From Branchiostoma lanceolatum (Eukaryota; Chordata; Leptocardii; Amphioxiformes; Branchiostomatidae): a stretch of 64,000 nucleotides of DNA. Under the pieces are notes generated by a model. That model saw only the letters and a program-made list of their open reading frames with translations, had not been told where the DNA came from and did no database searches. The DNA is taken from NCBI RefSeq assembly GCF_035083965.1, contig NC_089722.1, forward strand, positions 38,549,958 to 38,613,957. The letters are read 5' to 3'. Both the position numbers and the translations under genes were made by a program. Positions 27,188 through 38,100 of the stretch are shown here, piece after piece (position 1 is the first letter of the stretch; each line of letters begins with the position of its first letter).

Positions 27188-28026
27188 TAAAGCCGGCATC
27201 ACAATTCATGCGAGCGTCGGTCGAATTTGTAGATCGCCCGACGCTCGCCAAATTTCAATTTCGCCCGAGCGTCGACCGTATTTTTTGCTGAAAACCTGCC
27301 CCGTCACAAATTGAACGGGGCTCGGGCGACGTCCGTCTAACACTAATAATCATAAATCCCACATAGGACGGTACCATCTCTTGGACACGGACGAAGTCAG
27401 AATCAACTGACCTGGTAACAAGCTCATATTTGGACCAACTTTACTTTCTGAGTTGTGGCAAATCTGTAGGGCACGAGTGAAGTGGACGGGCACGCTGAAA
27501 ATAATAACATAAACAGGAATTTTGTTATAGACCAATCCAAATACTAGCGCAGGAGCCACAAAGTCAACAGATCAGTCGTTTAACCCCGATCCAAACATTT
27601 CCACTAAACGGAAATGGACCGAGAAGCTCGGGCGAACGCCGTCCGAGCTTCGGCCGACCGTTAATTAGCGTATCGACGCCTAGCTGGGCGTGCCTCGGCA
27701 GACAAATATAGATCTATAGTGGACTTTGTGGCTCAGTGGACTTTGAACTAGTCATTTTGTGGAGGAAAGGCTCAAAAAGTCAAGTCAAGCCTCAAAAGTC
27801 AAGCCCCAGTTCATTAATATATAAATTGAAACATCCAAACCAATACCAAAAACAGGAAATATTGTCTGCGGTCATCCAGTGACCCGCGAACGTCGACCGA
27901 GCTCCGGAAAATCGCCCGAAGCCCGCGGAATCGCCAGGATGTCGGTCGTACTTCGGCCGAAAATCCCCATTTGGACCTGGCCGACAAGTCGGCCGAACTA
28001 AATTGTTGATTTGTGACGGGGGCTTA
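27188..28026. mobile_element. Non-autonomous DNA transposon remnant with inverted ends
   Basis: The left end (taaagccggcatcacaa) is inverted-complementary, with a few mismatches, to the right end (ttgtgacgggggctta). The interior is rich in cgtcggtcga and cgggcgacgtcc motifs, possibly nested fragments of the same family (a second terminus-like cccgtcacaaattg lies at about 27299). No transposase frame is present. The same end style (taaag..cctgtcaca) recurs at 57902-58108 and, more loosely, 38326-38541. Confidence 0.6.
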
Positions 28027-28384
28027 AGGAAAACAGCTGGTTCTCATTTAGGAACACACCAGACGTCTGCCTGAAGTTCTTTCTGCTGCCACGCGATCCT
28101 TAACAATAAGGACAGATCCAAATGCCTAATAATATAGGGGTGCTTTGAAATATTACATTAGGCTGCACCAAGTAATTTTTATGGATGACGTCCGCGCGCG
28201 CATTGATTTTGGTCTGTTCCCAGAAAAACAACAACAAGAATTTCCGCTTCCTGTAACTATGACCAAATCGTAAGATTAACGTAAAACTAGTCACGCGAAA
28301 TGCATAGATAAACACATGTGCCGTATAACGGTGGTGTACATGTGCATCACGGTCAAAATACCAGTAGTAGTACTAGTAAGCAAG

Positions 28385-29139
28385 ATGGCGTCGAATTTCA
28401 CAGAGCATGTGGGTTCCGACGCTAAATATGTGAGCATAAAAGTGCAAAAGGCCGGAAACGTTGTTGTTGATTGGTACGCTCTCGATGTCGGTCAGGGAGC
28501 GCAACTGTACGAGAGACTTGTAGCGGCGAGTGAGTTTCGGCCGTACAATTTTAAGCAAGTATTGTCAAGATCAGCTACAGTGCATTTCTTCTGCAATGAC
28601 GAGATGATCGGGAGAGGCATTGAAGTTTACTCCGGCCTGCAGGTGGGGCAGGCAACCAAGCAGTTCGGGTGTTTCATCCGCATGGAGGTCGACAAGACAG
28701 CTGCCACAACGGAAGCTCCTAGGCCCAAGTCTGTTTTTGAGGTATGAAAAGTTCCGTTCTTTAGTCTGTTTGGATCAAGTACCATGTACGAAAAACAAAT
28801 AATCGGGGAAGGGGGAGTGTAAGATGAATGCATTCATGTATTCTGCATGGATTATGATAATTTATTCGTTTCTGGTTATTTATACTTGTTGGGGAAATAT
28901 GTGCTTTTTTTTATTTCATCATTTTTGGTCCATAATTTGGCTCTTGAATAATTGCTATTATTCATTAGGATTTCTAAAGCATAGGTAGAAATGTAGTAAT
29001 GCATGCGAAGAGTTAATCACCAACTAATTTTGCCTTTTTGATATACTATATGTTTCTGCAGGCCTGCAAAATCAATGGAAAGAAACAGGACAGGACAACA
29101 ACTGCTGTTCAACTATTCAAATTACTGCTGTTTTCATGA
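28385..29139 (+). CDS. Two-exon gene for a 144-aa protein of unknown function, inside an inverted-end element
   Basis: Exon 1 is 28385-28741 and exon 2 is 29062-29139, joined in phase 0 by gtatga and ttctgcag signals. The total is 144 residues, with aataaa at 29142. I chose the ATG at 28385 because its context (caagatggc) is strong and YY1-like; an in-frame ATG at 28316 would add 23 residues. The protein starts MASNFTEHVGSDAKYVSIKV and has mixed alpha/beta composition, with an aromatic-rich middle (VDWYALDVG, FRPYNF, VHFFCNDE). No signal peptide or membrane span is seen. It resembles neither a transposase nor the Myb-like partner of Harbinger elements. It could be a captured host gene or an uncharacterised element protein. 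Function is unknown. Confidence 0.6.
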
Positions 29140-29141
29140 TG

Positions 29142-29147
29142 AATAAA
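29142..29147 (+). terminator. Polyadenylation signal aataaa of the 144-aa gene
   Basis: aataaa lies 3 bp after the TGA, and a tgtgttctct-type GT-rich stretch follows about 20 bp later. It sits inside the right inverted end, so the transcription unit lies wholly within the element. Confidence 0.6.
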
Positions 29148-29334
29148 AGAATTGTTAGTTGTTACACTGTGTTCTCTCATTCAATTTGTGTCCTAACATG
29201 TGTCGTCGACTATTATGTTTCAAATCTAGGCATCTTGTTTTTTTCGGCCCTTCTTGTTTTTTTTTTCGCGCTCTCGCATTAGATTTAGGGTCTCCAAAGG
29301 ACGTCATCCATAAAAATTACTTGGTGCAGCCTTA

Positions 29335-32300
29335 ACCATAAAAACAGCTACGGCAAAATGAAAAGGCGTGCATCATCACGGGCATATCTGCAGACGACGT
29401 GCCAAATTACGCACCGATACAACTAAGGGAACGGTGAATTTTAGCTGCGAACATGTAAAACCAAGTAACTACAATACTCCTGCAGGAGGTATACCTCATT
29501 TCACAGAGTAGAAATACATTGTACTTATGCCTACATATCTCCATGCGCATGTATATGTATTGTTGGGTGAGAGGGGGGGGGGGGTAGCACAGTGTATAGT
29601 AGTAAGAGATTCAATCATGTTAACTTTCGACAATTGCAGAACATCTTTATGACAAACAGAACATGGTAGTTAGTACAGTGGAGTCCGACCGTCGTCCTGG
29701 TCATTTTACGCGCATCTAGAAAATAGGCAAATCAGGCAAGGCAATTGCAGGACTTATGATGAACTTCGGATATGAGATAGACTCGTGTAAACCAGAATAC
29801 AACTAGAGGGGCAACATTTGCGAGCAAATGCAGAATGTTTACCTTCACATGGTCTATCTTTACGTTTCTACCAGGAAGGATAAAGTGTTTTATTTAGTTG
29901 ATGCGTTGGCACAGGTCTATGACACAGGATAAGTCAAGAAAAGGCAAATGAATTCTGATAATTTTTTACCTGTAAGTGACCTTAATGAAGACCAACGAAA
30001 TGGATGCATAATTTGTACAATCAATAAGGAAGATTTATATTTCAATTGTGCTAAATGATATGAATAGCATACGTATGACAAAGGTAATAAGGCTCAAGAG
30101 CAACATTTATTGATATGAATGATGCAAAATATGACAATTTGAATTTGTAATACATTGGTGACAAATGACAGAATATCTACTAGTATGCTAGTGACACATG
30201 TAACGTTAAGATAAAGGTGAATATTATCAAACACTATTTGCATAATTAATGAGGCATTTCTGCAACAACTTTGATATTTGCAACATATGTAATCTAAAAA
30301 TAGGAGATAATGAATTCATATGGATCATTCCAATTTTTAGAGACTTCTTTGCATATCTACTTAGCAAAGTCTGCACTCGTATCTGTAATTCGGCTACATG
30401 AAATCGTCGGTGGTTTCAGTGCTTTGTTTGCATTCATCTCGCAAGCGCATGTTGAAATCCGAGTAAATCAATTGATGGAGATGAGAGATTTATTCAATAG
30501 CACGGCGCACACGCCTTCCAATGTAAAGTTGTTATCGAAAGTTTCACCGACAACACAAGTGTCCATTGAATTGTATACATAAGCATATCCTCTCCTTTGC
30601 TCTCTTTCAACACAACTCGAATACCATGCTTTCTTCTCCTGTGCCCTTTCCAAAGAATGGCATATAGTCGCACAAACAGGTGAACTTCGGTAATTTTCGT
30701 CGAAGAGACGGAAGCGTAGCGTCAAATTGCGAGTTAACACTGTGCTCGTCGATAAACGAGTGCGTACATTGTCATTTCCCATGTGAAGACCGAGAGTAGG
30801 AAACACTATGTAACGTTATATTTCCTATTTTGTGACATCTGCAATTTACGTAAAAGTAAAGGATTTTAAGTCATATATATTGCAATCTTGAGAAGACTTT
30901 AAGTAAAGACAAGGATGACTCGTGAAAATAACGTCGATTCCACTCTGCTGGTGACATGCTATTTTAAAGGTGCCGCTCGCCTACATCGGTAAAAACTTAC
31001 GCACGGCACCTTAGCGACCGTTTTAATACGCCGTGTTGCTTTTCAATCCAGTGCATGTTGACATTGATTGACGATTGATTGGTATACCAAAGACTTTGTT
31101 TTACAGAAATCGCTGGTTATCATGATCGCAAAAATTGACTAATCTATATCAAAAACGTCCTGCAGTTGCCGATCATACTGACCTCTGCAGTCTGCAAAAT
31201 ACCGCATGTACATGTACTCCTAAAAGTACGCAGACAATCCATATTTCCTGTTATTCAAGTCAATCCAGGGCAAAGACAGGTCCAGACATGTTTTGAACCG
31301 CACGATCATTTTTCTTAGCCCTGTATTGTGTTCTTTTTGATTTTTATTTTGTCAACGATTTAAAAAGAAAAAAACAAGATCTACATTTACGTTGCTTTGC
31401 GATGATTGTCAATCATAATCAACATGCGAACTTCAAAGGATTACTTTGCAACATTTACGACGCGCCGACTTTACATAATACAATGTGCAAGCCGACCACG
31501 AACCTTATCAAACACTTATCCGACCTGTATAAAGGAGGTTATACGGAGAACCTCCTTGCGTGTACATTTACCCTGATGGTGTTGTCCGACCTCCACCTGT
31601 GTAGCAGGACTGACGTTGCCCACCGCTGTACATGTACTATCACATGGTGAACGGAATGACCATGACACAAGGTAACGTTACAAGGGGGAGGGCGTTCTAC
31701 GCTACGGCATATCTTGTTTGTTCAGTCATTTTAATCGCGAAATAAAGTTCTCAAGTCCCACGTTTTGTGTGTGTGTGTGTATTTTGCATTTCACCTTTTT
31801 GTCTCAGGGTAAGAAAAAAAATCGATTTTGCATGACGATTGTTGTATGTGTTTTTATGCAGTAACCACCACTAATCGGTGACCTTGCATCGAACGTAGCC
31901 GTTTTTACTTCTTTGAAGGTAAACATAAAAATCAACAAAACATCCAAGTAGCAACGTCGTAATGTCCTTGGTTATCCAAGGTATTCAGCCTCCTTGGTAT
32001 ATCCGAGCGCCGTGAAACCAACCTAAACACATGTTTCATTCTGCCCGGTCGCGTGTTTCAAAGCTGAGGTCGTTGACCCCATTTCGAACGCAGTGTTCGG
32101 TGTCCACTGGGCGGGCCGTTCGCTACGGTCGTTGACCTGCGGCCGTGGAATGTGCGATTCTAAAGTTCTGAGCGGGTTCTAAAGGGATTCTGAAGTTCCA
32201 AGCGGGTTCTAAAGGGATTCTAAAGTTCGATTTTGTGCTTAAAATGTCAGTTTTTTCACCAGTTTTTGCCGCATAAAACCATTTTTTTTCATCTATATGG

Positions 32301-32556
32301 GACAAAAAGACCAAGGTACAGTGTCTTCTGTACAGGCCTACCTGCTTGCTGGATTTCACGTTATTCCAAGCTCTAGTTTTGGAGATATTCATGTTTCTTA
32401 TTTGTGCGGAGAAGAGGAAGAAGAAGAGGAAACGTAGCAAAAACAATATGTTTACTTCTGTGAAGGTTAACATAACTATTTGTCATCAACAAACATCCAT
32501 TAAAACTAACCTTTACACCGTCGCCATGGCAATACTTTTTCATTGCCACTCTTGTT
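29335..32556. other. Intergenic, AT-rich, small inverted motifs only
   Basis: The first 130 bp continue the older repeat interrupted by the 28161-29331 element. A G12 run is at about 29573. A short element with inverted ends aaggtgccg/cggcacctt lies at 30967-31012. A hairpin aggaggttatacgga/gaacctcct lies at 31529-31553. A 34-bp unit with core gcgggttctaaaggg is tandemly repeated at about 32155-32220. Direct repeats tttacttctgtgaagg-like lie near 31907 and 32450. I see no gene. Confidence 0.45.
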
Positions 32557-32669
32557 TATTTTTTTCTTTCAAGTAAGCCACCATCGGAAAAAGTGGCTAT
32601 AAGGAAGCCACCAAAACATTATCTTTCGCCTAAGGCCACATCACGTTGAGAACACCCGATCCCGTTCGG
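32557..32669 (+). pseudogene. Truncated orphan 5S rDNA unit
   Basis: A spacer-like piece (ttctttcaagtaagccacc, aagtggctataaggaagcc, tcgcc) is followed by the first 42 nt of a 5S gene from 32628, close to type A (ggccacatcacgttgagaac). It breaks off at cccgttcgg into unrelated sequence. The C box and the 3' half are absent, so it cannot make 5S RNA. It lies 9.8 kb beyond the array edge. The spacer has an internal rearrangement. Confidence 0.9.
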
Positions 32670-33091
32670 TTCGTTGTTTAAAGGGGGACATCTGTAGTGA
32701 ATGAATTGGTGAGGGAACAGTGATATTTTCCTTTTTCGAATCTTTAGAGCGTCGTTTGTTTACAAGAGTTGTATGATACTAACCATATTTACATGTATCA
32801 TTTCTTTCTCATTTGTTTTTCAGGATTTCGAAACGCCAGATTCATAAAGAAACCCTCTCTTTAGAGACATAAAAATAAAAATAAAACAATTATATAAAGG
32901 AATATAGCACACAAGAAGTTCAAAAGGGATTAACGAAAAACAATCAAGGGGGAACAAGAGACGAATCGGTGTACATTAGTTCAAATGTGAAAATGAAGTG
33001 TATTACTGTAGTAGTGTACTATCATTGTGCTGCTGTATGTGTACAATATTTTGATTTATATCTAATGTTCCCCGTCTAGCCATCTTTGCAG

Positions 33092-33962
33092 GTTGCGGCT
33101 TTAGCGCTAGAAATAGCAACCCGACCATCTGTATCAATGACCTGGTGAAAGAACACAACAAACTCCACGACAAAGACCTCCCTGAGTTCACCACAGAGGA
33201 GCTCATCGCACGGGCAGTAACCATCACGGAGGGGCTCCTGTAGCAGTTCCAAGAGGACGGCAGTGGCGCGTTCGGCTTGCAGAGATACTACAAGTATTGG
33301 CTTCACAGGTGAGAAAGTAACTGTTACATGCTCAAGACATACAAGATCCGCACTGCTTTGATCATCAGGCACATGGATTGTGAGCTAGGTAACATTTATC
33401 ACCTTTAAGTTCAGTTGTATCACTACGCTAGTCAGCCCACATAGCACAGGAATTAAAGAACCACAGTTCAGCTCACGAATATGTCTTTTTTTGCGTCATT
33501 AAGGACAACAATTACCAGTCCCAATGACGCAATGTTTCAGCGTAGAAATTCTTACTCTAGCGACATCCGTGCCGTGTTTATATGTAACCTTAATTTTGGA
33601 ATGTTAACTCTGAGATGTACAATCCACTCGCGATCGTTGAATCGTCATTATTTACAAAATAACCTCCCCTGATTGTTCCAATGTAACATATAGGTAAGTA
33701 GGTTGACAGTGATGAACGTGGATTTAAAGTTCCATGTCTAGAGCCATTACTAGTCCTAAGTTACTGTTTCTTCTCACGTTGCTACAGTAAGCAAGGGGTC
33801 CACCTGGATATTGAGACTGGACCGCAGGCGACTATTGTGGGGCTTGACCACTCAGGCTCCCTGTCTGTGGCCATGGAGGATGGAGAGGAAGTCAGTGTAG
33901 AGCCAGACGGCAACAGCTTTGACATGTTCAAGAGCCTTATCACCAAGAAGACTCGGCCATAA
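33092..33962 (+). pseudogene. HLCS: 3' end of holocarboxylase synthetase (biotin-protein ligase), with in-frame stop
   Basis: Two exons, 33092-33308 and 33788-33962, have good acceptor and donor signals and matching phase. They encode the C-terminal catalytic-lid and SH3-like part of biotin-protein ligase: CGFS.RNSNPTICINDLVKE, RYYKYWLHSKQGVHL, TIVGLDHSGSL and PDGNSFDM, ending in TAA. I recalled the vertebrate HLCS C-terminus for comparison, and the match is clear. A TAG at 33241-33243 interrupts exon 1 where relatives have a charged residue (LL[stop]QFQ). No upstream exon with the ATP/biotin-binding GRGRGG motif is visible between the array and here. It is best read as a duplicated fragment or decayed gene. 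A sequencing error at one base is possible, but the missing upstream exons argue against a live gene here. Confidence 0.75.
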
Positions 33963-34218
33963 TTTTCAAATCCTTTCCCTTAGTAACCAGCTGCAGGTCA
34001 CAAACACACTTAGAATAGTCCAAAGCACATAGCAAGAAAAGCCTTTATAAGATTGAGAATTCTAGAACATTGTCAACAATCGCCGGACAGATTTAATTGA
34101 AGTTTCTGAACTCTCTACTTCCCAATGGACCAAAGAGTAGTTAGAATGCTGTACTAATCAGTCGGCAGCCTTTTTTTATTTTTCCGATCAATTGTGTGGC
34201 TTCTAAGTCGAAGTTGGC

Positions 34219-34226
34219 TATATAAT
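34219..34226 (+). promoter_or_regulatory. TATA-like box upstream of the BTB gene
   Basis: tatataat lies about 200 bp before the chosen ATG. If transcription starts near 34250, the leader contains two upstream ATGs (34265 and 34290) in other frames. The second opens a 34-codon frame beginning MFEHFDKRYKHMYTAYQPK that overlaps towards the main frame. Confidence 0.4.
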
Positions 34227-34422
34227 TTGTGTTCTAGCTGTGGCGTCACTAGGAAAACGTAACAATGCGTCGCGCGTCGCCTTGCAACCATGTTCGAACA
34301 TTTTGATAAACGCTACAAACATATGTACACGGCTTATCAACCAAAGACAGCAAAAATCGTTCGTTTTCCGGAAATACGACGTGTACCTCTTTGAGACGAA
34401 GGTTGTTCGAGAAATCGCGGAA

Positions 34423-35662
34423 ATGTGTGTCTTTAAGAAAAACAATTTTGACTCAGCTTTAAAGGTGGAAATCGTCGACAGCAGAGGGTACACTGTCCAC
34501 TGCAGGAAGAGCCTCCTGTACGGCCAGAGCGAGTTTTTCCGAGAGAAGTTCGTCGAGCAGGCAATTCAAGTATGAAGTTATCAGTAGAATGCGTAAAATA
34601 ATGTAAGCCAAAGACTGTGAGAGACGAACACATTCTCCAATATTTATAATTTGGTCCTTTAACCACTACGAAAGAACGGAATTGTTCAAAGAAGTCACCA
34701 ACTTTCTCACAGTTTGAACAGAATTAGAACAGACAGAAAGCTACTCTCCTCTTAGAATCACAGAACCTACAATTACAAAAAAGTCCGGATTTTCATCTTT
34801 CTTTGATCAAAAAAAGCCAAATCCAACTTATCTAGATATAACCAACACTAATGTTGAATAGCCTCTTGTTTATCACTGTCCTTGTCACATGTGTGTTCCT
34901 TATGTCTCTATCACATGTATGTTTCCTAAGTCAAGATACTTGCAATTAGCGTTATAAATAAACCTTCTATAATTAAGATCTTAAGAATACGTTTATCGAT
35001 ACGCCTGAGGGTTAGTTTAAGATTCAATCAAACTCAATTTACGATACGCTCCAATTCACGTGCAAGTAAAAAAAAATGCTAACCAAAAAAGTCCAACATT
35101 TGTGTAACAGCCACCACAGACAACTGGCTAGATTTACTGTCAGTGTTAGTTGCCGAAGTGTCACATGTACAGAATAGGCGTGTCTTGCATTGTGAATAGT
35201 TTATGGTTTGTCTGAAACTCATTTATTGTGTATCCATCAGTTCAACGTCTTACCGATGCCACAAGGCTGAATTGTACGTCCATCTCACAATAGCTCATTT
35301 TCATCTTAAAAGAGCATAGAAGACAGATTTAAGATATGATCTAAGAGGATCCAATATTTCAGACTGAGGAGAAGACAGTGGTCACCCTGGAGGAAGGAAT
35401 CCGTGCAGAAGACTTCAGGAGCCTTCTGGAGATGCTGAAGAAGGGACGCGTCTCCTCAGACATCTCTAAGGTGTTCCGCGTGGCGGGTGTGGCTAAGAAG
35501 CTCCGTTTCCAGACGGTCTTGGCTCTGTGTCGCGAGCGAGTTCTACTTGAGCTAGGGGAGAACACCTGTGCTAGTATCGCGCGGACGGCGCACCTACTAA
35601 ACTTACCTGACTTGGAAAACGCAGCCTTAGAATTCGCTACGAACAACGTGAATTGGAAATAA
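34423..35662 (+). CDS. Short BTB/POZ-domain protein, two exons
   Basis: Exons 34423-34569 and 35363-35662 join in phase 0 (donor caa|gtatga, acceptor atttcag) to give 148 residues. The start of the fold is visible as ALKVEIVDSRGYTVHCRKSLL..SEFFREKF, the typical BTB pattern in which a beta hairpin leads into the 'H..lL...S.fF...F' helix. It is followed by a helical half (FRSLLEMLKKGRVSSDISKV, AGVAKKLRFQTVLALCRERV, NTCASIARTAHLLNLPDLEN). BTB domains dimerise and often recruit cullin-3 or repressors. No Kelch, MATH or zinc-finger partner is seen, so it is a stand-alone BTB with the start of a BACK-like tail. The same frame is open upstream without an ATG (KYDVYLFETKVVREIAE), so the true start may lie in an unseen upstream exon. 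Confidence 0.65.
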
Positions 35663-36640
35663 ACGCTTGCTGAAGGAATAATGCACTCGAAGAACAGTAA
35701 GGCTAGCTTCTGTGTTATGACAAAAGAACAGACTGAACGAAATCATCCTGTAAGTGATCATGAAAATGGTTTTAAGTGATTCGTTGTAGATACTACAACT
35801 TTCAATGAATCATGAAGTGTAATAGACGGTTGTTTGTTACGTCTCATTTCTTAACATATTCAAAGCAAGGGTTCTCAGACTGACAGACATACATGTAAAC
35901 AACGCAGAGACGAGTTGACACGTCCGCAGAGAACAAAACGTGATTACGTAGGGTCACACACTCGCGTTCAATGTTTTCAAATGTGGTGGTCGTAGTACGC
36001 TTTTCTCCAAGCAGAGGTTTCGATCGGGGGGTAGTAGTGGCCGCGACTTTTAACGTTTCCCTCCATCCGGGAGCTTGACTTAAACAAGGACAGCCGCTAT
36101 AATGTTTGAGCTAACGTTATATACCTTTATTGATATTCTTGTATTTAGTTAGCCGAACTCGAGGAAGATTAGTGTATTAATTTTTATGATTGTACACTAA
36201 TGAAGATCTTAATAAAACAAACAAACAAACAAACAAACAAACTAGTATAAATCACACTAAATGTTATCCTCTGTCTTCTTTATATCCGATGCACTCTTTA
36301 CACAAAGTCTGCTGTTTCACATAGACCTCCATATTATTTTACATGTCGACTTTACTTTCTCTCCTCATGAACGGTACCTTATTTTACACTACTTATATAT
36401 ATATATCCACAAATATCAATTCCTGTCAACTTGCGCTCATAAAATCAAAACCATCTCCGCAATGGTCAAGGTCAAATGTTATGGTCAAAGACTCCAAAAT
36501 CGGGACCGCTAGTTGCTGTAGTTTGTACTTCACCAGATCTGATAAATGGCAAGAAGTTGGGAGGTTGAACATACGAGTTGAAACGAATGTCGACGTAGAC
36601 CCGCGCGCACACGTCAAGTATAGTGTTGACGAGGTACTAT
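35663..36640. other. Intergenic, with retroposon tail
   Basis: The first half shows nothing recognisable. At 36150-36243 a hairpin (attagtgta/tacactaat) is followed by aataaaa and an (aaac)n run, the typical 3' end of a LINE or LINE-driven retroposon on the + strand. At 36340-36450 a diverged relative of the 340-bp tandem unit further on can be traced (ttttacac, tcctgtcaac, aaaatcaaaa). Confidence 0.45.
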
Positions 36641-36642
36641 CA

Positions 36643-36945
36643 TCACCATCGGTCGGCTGCGACGCAGGCGACTTTAAGTTTCCTCCAGATCCTTTTGTTG
36701 TCGACAAGGTGAGTGATCTGTTTTGGTGTAAGTTGCCCATTGTAGTCCCCCCAACAGCTGTTGAATGTATTGCAAATATGTGATATGTTGGCGTCTGGGT
36801 CTGTCACGGGGTGCCGGGACGCAAAGAGCGTACAGGTTGGCAGGTCATCTTCGGGCATACGGATTACCTGTCCAAGGAAATTCAACTGCCTCAACTTCCT
36901 CAATCGCACGTGCTTTATCAACGGCTGTCGACGGCTAGGAACCAT
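36643..36945 (-). mobile_element. LINE remnant, C-terminal end of the reverse-transcriptase ORF
   Basis: The minus-strand frame reads RLRKLRQLNFLGQVIRMPED and later HLVDNKRIWRKLKVACVAAD before the stop. These are hallmark phrases at the C-terminus of non-LTR retrotransposon polyproteins ('RkLrwlGHviRMpddrlpk' and 'DRdrWRrLvvAcsAAD'). Only about 100 codons remain. The opposite-strand open frame over the same bases is a shadow. Confidence 0.65.
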
Positions 36946-38100
36946 TGCAGCAAATGTCGAGTTCAAACGTCAAGTCCAAGTGTTCTGAACTGAGCCGCCC
37001 GATAGCTCTGGTCCTGGTTCAATATTCGCTGCAGTCGTGCCAGATCTGGTAGTACTTTTTGCAGCACAGCGTTCTCTGCCCATTGACGATATCTCATCTT
37101 ACACTATTTACCTAGTATCCACACGTACACATTCCTGTCAACTCATAGAATCAAAAACGTTAGTCGTAAACGTTTTGAAAGCTGATTGATCAAAATATTG
37201 CAACTTTTTCGGGACTCTTTGGGAACTGAAACATAGGGCAGTCCCTCAAGTGTCTCTACAACTTCGCGGGTGTTTCTTGTGACGAGGAACTACTGCAGCA
37301 AAGACAGAGGTCAAAATGTCAAGTCCAAGTGTTCGGGACTATAGCCCCTCGCCTAGTAGTCGTTGTAATCGTGCCAGATCTGGTAGCACTCCTCCTAGCA
37401 CAGCGTTCTCTGTCTATCAACGATATCTCATATTATACTTTTTACATAGTATCCACACGTACACATTCCTCTCAACTCATATAAATAGATTCAAAAACGT
37501 TATTCGTAAACGTTTTGAAAGCTGATTGATCAAAATATTGCAACTTTTTCGGGACTCTTTGGGAACTGAAACATAGGGCAGTCCCTCAAGTGTCTCTACA
37601 ACTTCGCGGGTGTTTCTTGTGACGAGGAACTACTGCAGCAAAGGCAGAGGTCAAAATGTCAAGTCCAAGTGTTCGGGACTATAACCCCTCGCCTAGTAGT
37701 CGTTGTAATCGTGCCAGATCTGGTAGCACTCCTCCTAGCACAGCGTTCTCTGTCTATCAACGATATCTCATATTATACTTTTTACATAGTATCCACACGT
37801 ACACATTCCTCTCAACTCATATAAATAGATTCAAAAACGTTATTCGTAAACGTTTTGAAAGCTGATTGATAAAAATATTGCAACCTTTTTTGGACTCTTC
37901 GGGAACTGAAACATAGGGCAGTCCATCCAGTGTCTCTACAACTTCGCGGGTGTTTCTTGTGACGAGGAACCACCGCAACAAAGGCGGAGGTCAAAATGTC
38001 AAATTCCAAGGGTTTGGGGCTACAGCCCCCCGCCTAGTAGTCGTTGTAGTCGTACCAGATCTGGTAGCACTCCTCCCAGCCGGAGGACACCTTCATCTGC
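36937..38100. repeat. 340-bp tandem repeat, three good copies and one diverged
   Basis: The landmark gacgaggaac occurs at 37281, 37621 and 37961, exactly 340 bp apart, with a diverged copy starting near 36937. Two identical 69-codon open frames (37316 and 37656) are artefacts of the repeat. The last copy runs into the terminal exon of the minus-strand 156-aa gene at 38034. Each unit therefore contains a mutated copy of that gene's final codons plus its 3' flank. Confidence 0.9.

Larger units (their letters stand above)
28161..29331 (+). mobile_element. 1,171-bp element with 33-bp perfect inverted ends and TTA flanks, carrying a gene
   Basis: Positions 28161-28193 and 29299-29331 are exact reverse complements over 33 bp, starting ggctgcaccaagt. 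Each end is bordered by tta (28158-28160 and 29332-29334). The DNA outside matches an older repeat whose related copy at 26995-27187 lacks the insertion, so this is a genuine insertion. A 3-bp TTA duplication and ends starting GG fit the PIF/Harbinger superfamily. That is an inference, since no transposase is present. The interior holds a two-exon gene (28385-29139) with its own polyadenylation signal. Confidence 0.75.

Noticed and set aside
28316-28384. Upstream ATG of the 144-aa gene
   Set aside because: In frame, but in a weak context, adding a hydrophobic stretch unlike the rest; the ATG at 28385 has a strong context. Kept only as an alternative.
36481-36708. Possible first exon on the + strand ending gacaag|gtgagt
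   Set aside because: It overlaps the minus-strand LINE C-terminus over 36643-36708, and no second exon or family is recognisable; best treated as a chance frame.
37316-37865. Two identical 69-codon proteins
   Set aside because: They come from the 340-bp tandem duplication of noncoding 3' DNA; identity reflects the repeat, not conservation of a protein.
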